The notes under the pieces were generated by a model. The model was not told the DNA's origin, did not search any database, and saw only the letters and a program-made list of their open reading frames with translations. The translations under genes and the position numbers were made by a program. A stretch of DNA of 9,516 nucleotides from Chloracidobacterium sp. UBA7659 (GTDB lineage: Bacteria; Acidobacteriota; Blastocatellia; Pyrinomonadales; Pyrinomonadaceae), in NCBI GenBank assembly GCA_002483395.1, contig DLHV01000144.1, positions 1,051 to 10,566 of the forward strand. Direction: 5' to 3'. Positions 4,680 through 9,516 of the stretch are shown here, one piece after another; position 1 is the first letter of the stretch; each line of letters opens with the position of its first letter.

Positions 4680-7457
4680 ATGCGAATGAAGAAGACTTTC
4701 GTCAGTTTGCTCGTTTTGGTGTCTATGATGTTCACAAGCGCTCTGGCCCAGAACGGAGATAAGTTACCCCCTTTAAAGATCAAGGAATATCAATTGAAGA
4801 ACGGACTTCGCGTCGTTCTGCACGAGGACAAGTCAACACCCGTCGTTGCTGTAAGTGTCTGGTATCACGTTGGTTCCAAGAATGAGGAAACGGGCCGCAC
4901 CGGCTTTGCGCATCTTTTCGAGCATATGATGTTCCAGGGTTCGAAGAGCTACAATAACGATTACTTCACGCCACTGCAGGAAGCCGGCGGCAATATCAAC
5001 GGTACGACGAATCAGGACCGCACCTGGTACTACGAGACGATGCCGTCGAATTTTCTCGAGCTTGCTTTGTTTATGGAAGCGGACCGCTTGGGCGGTTTGC
5101 TTGAAGCAATGACTCAGGAAAAGCTCGATAACCAGCGCGACGTTGTAAAGAACGAACGCCGCCAGCGTGTCGATAATCAACCCTATGGCACCGCCTTCGA
5201 AAAGATCGGCGAGATCATGTATCCAAAGGGCCACCCGTACAACTGGTCGGTTATCGGATCTCTGGACGATCTGCAGGCGGCGTCGCTCGAAGACGTAAAA
5301 TCGTTCTTCCGCCAATATTACGTGCCGAACAATACGGTGCTGGTGCTGACCGGTGATTTTGACGAGAAACAGGCACGCACCTGGGTCGAAAAGTATTTCG
5401 GTCCCATCGCAAAGGGCAACGCCATCAACAGACCGAACAACCCGATGCCAAAACTCGACAAAGAGATCCGGACAACGGTTGAAGATGCGGTACCGCTGCC
5501 GCGCCGCTTCATGGTTTGGCATGGAGTGCCACAGTACGCTCCGGATGAAGCTGCTCTCGACATTCTAGGCTTTGTTCTTTCTAATGGCCGGAGCTCGCGG
5601 CTGCAAAGCAATCTGATCTACGGCAAAGAAATGGCCCAGCAGGTGTTTGCCAATAACGGAACGAACGAGATCGGCGGAACATTCCAGGTTCAGGCGACGG
5701 CGCGTCCGGGAAAATCGCTGGACGACATTGAGAAAGAGATAAATCTGGAGATCGAAAAGATCAAGAAAGAGCCGCCTACAGCCGATGAACTTTCGCGTGC
5801 GTTGAACAGCATAGAATCGCAAACGATCTTTGGCTTGCAAACGGTTTTGGGCAAGGGGTCCCAGATCAGCACATTCGCGGGATATCTGAACAAGCCCGAT
5901 TATTTTCAGGCCGACCTCGATCGCTACCGTAAAGTGACAGGAGCCGATGTTTCGAGGGTCGCCAATACTTACCTTACGCCAAACCGGCTTGTGATGAGCT
6001 ATGTGCCGCGGCAAGGTGAAGCACCGAGAACAAATAGATCGGGCGATCGGCCGACATCGGTCAAATCGGAGAGGAAGAATGAGACTTTGATAGCCGAGCA
6101 GAAAGCAAAACTCCCCAAACCCGGCCTGAATCCGAAACTTTCACTGCCGCCGATGGAAAAAACAAAGTTATCGAACGGCCTTGAAGTTTGGATGGTCCAC
6201 CAAAATGAGCTGCCGATCGTAGCTATGAACCTGGTACTGAAATCGGGCACTGCCAACGAACCCGACGATCGCACAGGCGTAGCCGGATTAACGACATCGC
6301 TTCTCGATGACGGCACAAAGACACGATCGGCTGTTGAGATTGCAAATCAACTGCAATCGATCGGAGCTAATCTAAACACCGGCGGCAGTTGGGATTCGAC
6401 GAACGTGACGATACAGACACTGACCAAGAACCTCGACAAAGCTCTTGATATCTACGCCGACGTTATAATAAACCCGACCTTCCCGGCGAAGGAGTTCGAA
6501 AGCCTTCGAGGGCGCTCCCTGATCGGTCTGCGGCAGCAAAAGGCCAATCCGAATGCCATCTCAAACGTCGTTTATAACAAGGCACTTTACGGAAACCACC
6601 CTTACGGTCGTGACAACACCGAAGCGACATTGAAGGCTATCTCACAGAGTGATGTAGTCAAATACTATGACGCAACATTTCGTCCGAACAACGGCGTACT
6701 GATCGTCGTCGGCGATTTTGACAAAGCATCGCTGAAAACAAAACTCGAGAATGCTTTTGCGGGGTGGAAGCCGGGAGACGTTGCCATGAAGGCGCTCCCT
6801 GAAGCGAAACCGCTTGAGAAATCCGCTATTTACCTTGTTGATCGCCCCAACTCGGCACAATCGGTCGTTTCGATCGGGCAGGTTGGTGTAGATCGGATGA
6901 ACCCGGATTATTTCCCGATCACGGTAATGAACTCAATGCTCGGCGGGGCGATCACTTCGCGGATCAGCATGAACCTGCGTGAAGACAAGGGCTACACCTA
7001 CGGAGCTCGCAGCAGCTGGAGTTTTCGGCGCGGCGCCGGACCATTTTCCGCCGGGGGCGACATCCAGACCGCCGTTACCAAGGAATCTATCGTCGAGTTT
7101 ATGAAAGAGCTCAACGGCATCCGCGGTGCGATACCGATAACGCAAGCGGAACTCGATTACAACAAACAGAGCCTGATCCGACGTTATCCGTCGGGCTTCG
7201 AAACCGTCGGGGCGATCTCAGGACAGCTTTCCAACCTGGTCGTTTATGGCCTGCCGGACAGCTATTTCAACGATTACATCTCGAAGGTCAGCGCAGTTAC
7301 GCTCGAGGATGTAAATCGTGTCGCAAAGCAGAATCTCGACCCTTCAAAAATGGCGATCGTTATCGTTGGCGACAGAAAGGTGATTGAACCGGGTCTTAAG
7401 GAACTTGGCTACGACATCAATATCCTCGATACCGATGGAAATCCGGTTAGCAAATAG
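4680..7457 (+). CDS. Secreted M16 family zinc metalloprotease, two fused M16B halves
   Basis: Inverzincin protease predicted to degrade peptides or small unfolded proteins in the periplasm. The 925-residue product starts with a signal peptide (MRMKK, a hydrophobic core, then SALA|Q with cleavage near 23/24). The first half (about 33-445) has the inverted zinc motif H78-L-F-E81-H82 and the third ligand E159 in VVKNERRQ, giving exactly HxxEH-x76-E. The linker (about 446-490) is Lys/Pro-rich. The second half (about 491-925) repeats the fold (KLSNGLEVWMV parallels QLKNGLRVVLH) but has GVAGLTTSLLDDG where the zinc motif should be, so it binds no metal. It carries the substrate-binding Arg/Tyr motif LREDKGYTYGA at 766-776. 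The active site is thus shared between the halves, as in pitrilysin or in M16B heterodimers. The start is set by the Shine-Dalgarno sequence and signal peptide. No truncation or frameshift is seen. Confidence 0.95.
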   Translation: MRMKKTFVSLLVLVSMMFTSALAQNGDKLPPLKIKEYQLKNGLRVVLHEDKSTPVVAVSVWYHVGSKNEETGRTGFAHLFEHMMFQGSKSYNNDYFTPLQEAGGNINGTTNQDRTWYYETMPSNFLELALFMEADRLGGLLEAMTQEKLDNQRDVVKNERRQRVDNQPYGTAFEKIGEIMYPKGHPYNWSVIGSLDDLQAASLEDVKSFFRQYYVPNNTVLVLTGDFDEKQARTWVEKYFGPIAKGNAINRPNNPMPKLDKEIRTTVEDAVPLPRRFMVWHGVPQYAPDEAALDILGFVLSNGRSSRLQSNLIYGKEMAQQVFANNGTNEIGGTFQVQATARPGKSLDDIEKEINLEIEKIKKEPPTADELSRALNSIESQTIFGLQTVLGKGSQISTFAGYLNKPDYFQADLDRYRKVTGADVSRVANTYLTPNRLVMSYVPRQGEAPRTNRSGDRPTSVKSERKNETLIAEQKAKLPKPGLNPKLSLPPMEKTKLSNGLEVWMVHQNELPIVAMNLVLKSGTANEPDDRTGVAGLTTSLLDDGTKTRSAVEIANQLQSIGANLNTGGSWDSTNVTIQTLTKNLDKALDIYADVIINPTFPAKEFESLRGRSLIGLRQQKANPNAISNVVYNKALYGNHPYGRDNTEATLKAISQSDVVKYYDATFRPNNGVLIVVGDFDKASLKTKLENAFAGWKPGDVAMKALPEAKPLEKSAIYLVDRPNSAQSVVSIGQVGVDRMNPDYFPITVMNSMLGGAITSRISMNLREDKGYTYGARSSWSFRRGAGPFSAGGDIQTAVTKESIVEFMKELNGIRGAIPITQAELDYNKQSLIRRYPSGFETVGAISGQLSNLVVYGLPDSYFNDYISKVSAVTLEDVNRVAKQNLDPSKMAIVIVGDRKVIEPGLKELGYDINILDTDGNPVSK

Positions 7458-7477
7458 CCGTCAGTTTTATACACCTC

Positions 7478-7511
7478 AAAAGGGCAAGGTTTCGCGGCTT
7501 TGCCCTTTTTT
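7478..7511. terminator. Rho-independent terminator, probably bidirectional
   Basis: A 10-bp perfect stem AAAAGGGCAA (7478-7487) pairs with TTGCCCTTTT (7500-7509), with a possible G-U extended stem inside the loop, and is followed by T residues to 7511. It starts 20 bases after the protease stop. Because the stem is flanked by A residues on the left and T residues on the right, the minus strand reads the same way, so it can also stop the convergent transglutaminase-like gene. Confidence 0.88.
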
Positions 7512-7673
7512 GTCAGACTAATACAGGGGAAGGATGCCAGGCTCAAGTCGCTGTTCGACACCTCGAAAGCAAAAGCCGCGACTGAAAAAGGCCGCAGGGC
7601 GAACTGGTGGGCAAAAAAGGCACAATGAGACTCGAAGCGGCGCAATAATGTGATCTGCATACCTTACACGATT
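7512..7673. other. Gap between the convergent protease and transglutaminase-like genes
   Basis: These 162 bases contain no assignable gene. A 39-codon plus-strand frame (7534-7653) begins at an ATG close behind AGGGGA and would encode a very basic peptide. A second plus-strand frame ending in TGA at about 7625-7627 reads like ordinary protein (KSLFDTSKAKAATEKGRR, then ANWWAKKAQ) but has no start codon. Either could be chance or a decayed remnant. Confidence 0.4.
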
Positions 7674-9516
7674 CTATTTTCGAATTAAAACCACCGGTGA
7701 TTGTTCTGCATCGAGGATCTTCGCGAAGAAATCTTTTACACCGGCATATTTATCAGCCGCTATTGTTCCGCGATTCATTACAATCGACCGTGTGAAAACA
7801 AGCTTCCCGTCCTTTGTTTCGTATTTCGTCGAATATTTTCCGAAATTGGTTTCAAGCGTTACCGGGCTTGGCATCTCGTCGACGGCGAACCCAACTGGAA
7901 GCTGGAAAGTAACGGTTTCACGCATCGAGTTAGAATCGAGTTCGATGGGATTGGTCCGTTTCGGTTCGGTAAGCGAAACCGCGTTTCTGCGACCGACGAT
8001 GACGGGTTTGAAAATAAGCAGGCGATTTTGCATCAATTGCCCGTAACGCGGCGCCGAAAATTCCACATCAAGGTTAAAGCCCGCTTCGGCCTGGTTGTCC
8101 TTTGTAGTGACATTGACAAGCTGTGCCCCGGTGGCTCCCCGCGTAAGCCATCCTTCGATCGCCTTGCGATAATCGCCCGATGAGAGGCCCCGCTGTTCCC
8201 GTCGGAAATAGGCAGATGTTTGGCCCGTGGCTCGCTCGCTGATCTTGCCTGAAATGGCACCGAGATCGCTCAGATTTACATTGATGTTCCTTTCCAGCAA
8301 ATCGGATTCAACGGGCGTCACGGGCATTGCTGAAAGGCCGCCGCTGTCTCCGGCGACGATCAGGGCGTAACTTCCCTGAAGATAATCGGGAAGGTCGCCT
8401 ACCGGTGTATACGAATCCGTCGCGTCAAAAACAAGCAGCCGGCCGAGTTTTTCGTGATTAATCACGGTCGGCGCGATCGTTACATCCGAAACCTTAATGG
8501 CAATAATGCAGTGATTGAACTGTCTTGGAGACGCCCACTCCTTTCGAACGAAGGTCGGGTCGCCGGAATAGATCGCAACGGGGTAGGCATCGATCTTTAG
8601 GGTCTTCAGCAGGGCACGCATTAGATTTGCTTTATCCTTGCAATCGCCGTAACCACGGCTGAGAACAAGATTGGATGGCCGCGGCTTATAACCGTTTCCG
8701 TGAGCGACACCTATGTCGATCGAAATATATTGAAGGTTCTGTACGTATGTACCGATCGCTTGGATCTTTTCAAGTTCCGTTTTGGCGTTTACCGTCAAAT
8801 CATGTGCCTTGATCGCGATGTTGTCATCGATGACCATTTGCGGGTCATACATCGCCGATGCCCACCGGGAAACGTCAAGCCAATTGGCAAAGGCTCGGTT
8901 AGCAGCCTGCATCGTGTTGTCCGGCGAATAGTTTACGGCAATTCGCGGTGCGAGATTTTCGACCGCCGGGCTTAACGGCTCCGGCGGGATAGGCGGCAGA
9001 TTGCGCATCTCCCAGGCGTAGTTAGCACCGTTAACCTGCGGCTTTACTTCGGCCCCGTTAAAGGTAATGCTCGATGCTTTCCAGCCTTGCGGCAAGTTCA
9101 GCAAATAACGCGAGACAAGTGTGGGCAGCCGCCCTTGAAACTGCCAGTTGTCCTGATAAAAGAGAGGTACATCTTCCGTCACCACAGTATAGCCAAAAAC
9201 GTGGCCGGTATCGACATCTTCGGAGGCATCGATGATCTTGATACGTCCCTCGTTATATACATCGTCTGGATCGGCAATTACATCGAGAACAGACTTCTTT
9301 TCATAGGTTTTGACCGTACCGTCTGGCCTGATCAGCCATGCCTCGATCGACCGGACCTTTCCGGCGCTGACAAGGTAAAAAGCACGGGCCACCGCGAAAT
9401 TACGACCTTCGCGATTCAGCATCTTTACCGCGTAGTTTTCTACTGTGACCAGTTTTCCGTCGGATCCCAGCGTAACCTGCTCTTCATCGTGTAAAACGAC
9501 GGCCGGAACATCCTTT
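7674..9516 (-). CDS. DUF3857 / transglutaminase-like protein, N-terminally cut by the window edge
   Basis: Large, probably exported protein of a family common in Acidobacteriota and Bacteroidota; its biochemical role is not established. Reading on the minus strand, the frame is open to the right edge: 31 further residues (with PAVVLHDEEQVTLGSDGK) precede the first internal Met at 9422, and they look like the start of the DUF3857 domain, so that Met is not the true start. Counting from it, the DUF3857 beta domain spans about 1-165, the transglutaminase-like core about 205-345, and a beta-rich C-terminal domain about 375-582. The papain-like triad is C261 in YGDCKDKANLM, H304 in FNHCI and D333 in VFDATD, all present. 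The stop is TAG at 7674-7676. The gene converges on the M16 protease and probably shares the terminator at 7478-7511. Members may be proteases or purely structural rather than true transglutaminases. Confidence 0.9.
   Translation of the reverse strand, partial: KDVPAVVLHDEEQVTLGSDGKLVTVENYAVKMLNREGRNFAVARAFYLVSAGKVRSIEAWLIRPDGTVKTYEKKSVLDVIADPDDVYNEGRIKIIDASEDVDTGHVFGYTVVTEDVPLFYQDNWQFQGRLPTLVSRYLLNLPQGWKASSITFNGAEVKPQVNGANYAWEMRNLPPIPPEPLSPAVENLAPRIAVNYSPDNTMQAANRAFANWLDVSRWASAMYDPQMVIDDNIAIKAHDLTVNAKTELEKIQAIGTYVQNLQYISIDIGVAHGNGYKPRPSNLVLSRGYGDCKDKANLMRALLKTLKIDAYPVAIYSGDPTFVRKEWASPRQFNHCIIAIKVSDVTIAPTVINHEKLGRLLVFDATDSYTPVGDLPDYLQGSYALIVAGDSGGLSAMPVTPVESDLLERNINVNLSDLGAISGKISERATGQTSAYFRREQRGLSSGDYRKAIEGWLTRGATGAQLVNVTTKDNQAEAGFNLDVEFSAPRYGQLMQNRLLIFKPVIVGRRNAVSLTEPKRTNPIELDSNSMRETVTFQLPVGFAVDEMPSPVTLETNFGKYSTKYETKDGKLVFTRSIVMNRGTIAADKYAGVKDFFAKILDAEQSPVVLIRK

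Noticed and set aside
4833..5522. 229-codon minus-strand open frame opposite the M16 protease
   Set aside because: It overlaps the zinc-site region of a well conserved protease, and its length follows from codon bias on the coding strand.
7409..7660. Minus-strand 83-codon frame spanning the protease end and the terminator
   Set aside because: It runs through the terminator hairpin and into the protease coding end, and no motif is visible.
7701..8183. 160-codon plus-strand frame opposite the transglutaminase-like gene
   Set aside because: It is antisense to a continuous DUF3857/transglutaminase frame and has no recognisable domain.
9420..9422. ATG at 9422 (minus strand) as the true start of the transglutaminase-like gene
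   Set aside because: The frame stays open to the window edge, and the 31 upstream residues continue the DUF3857 domain, so the real start is outside the window.

Overview
The window is a chromosomal stretch of moderate GC from a Gram-negative-type bacterium with a periplasm. The gene styles point, as an inference only, to Acidobacteriota of the Blastocatellia/Pyrinomonadaceae kind: a DUF3857-transglutaminase protein, a fused double M16B protease, an ECF sigma factor with an RskA-like anti-sigma, and a DsbA-like/VKOR pair. There is no rRNA, tRNA, CRISPR array, insertion sequence or phage gene that I can see. Most of the window is recognisable housekeeping or envelope gene content rather than an obvious new system.

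Layout, left to right. (1) 1-1626, plus strand: the 3' part of dxs (DXP synthase, the entry enzyme of the MEP isoprenoid pathway), cut by the left window edge. It carries an in-frame TAA at 1447-1449, and the conserved DXS C-terminus continues in the same frame for 58 more codons to a TAG at 1624-1626. (2) 1658-2913: a membrane-anchored DsbA-like thioredoxin-fold protein (CGAC motif) whose stop overlaps by 4 bp the start of a VKOR-family membrane protein with all four redox cysteines. Together they look like a complete disulfide-forming relay. (3) 2914-3157: a non-coding gap rich in palindromes and a direct repeat. (4) 3158-4566: an ECF sigma factor and its RskA-type membrane anti-sigma factor, overlapping by 4 bp. 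(5) 4680-7457: a secreted 925-residue M16 zinc protease made of two M16B halves, preceded by an exact TATAAT and a good Shine-Dalgarno sequence, and followed by a strong hairpin plus T-tract terminator. (6) 7674 to the right edge, minus strand: a DUF3857/transglutaminase-like protein with its Cys-His-Asp triad, convergent with the protease and cut at its N-terminus by the window edge.

Working together: dxs and the disulfide pair may be co-transcribed (31 bp gap). The sigma/anti-sigma pair senses something at or beyond the inner membrane. The protease, the oxidative-folding pair and the transglutaminase-like protein all act in or beyond the membrane, so the block after dxs has an envelope theme. 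The observation most worth checking is the ochre codon inside dxs, with intact conserved sequence behind it and a possible restart site. The next are the operator-like repeats ahead of the sigma gene.
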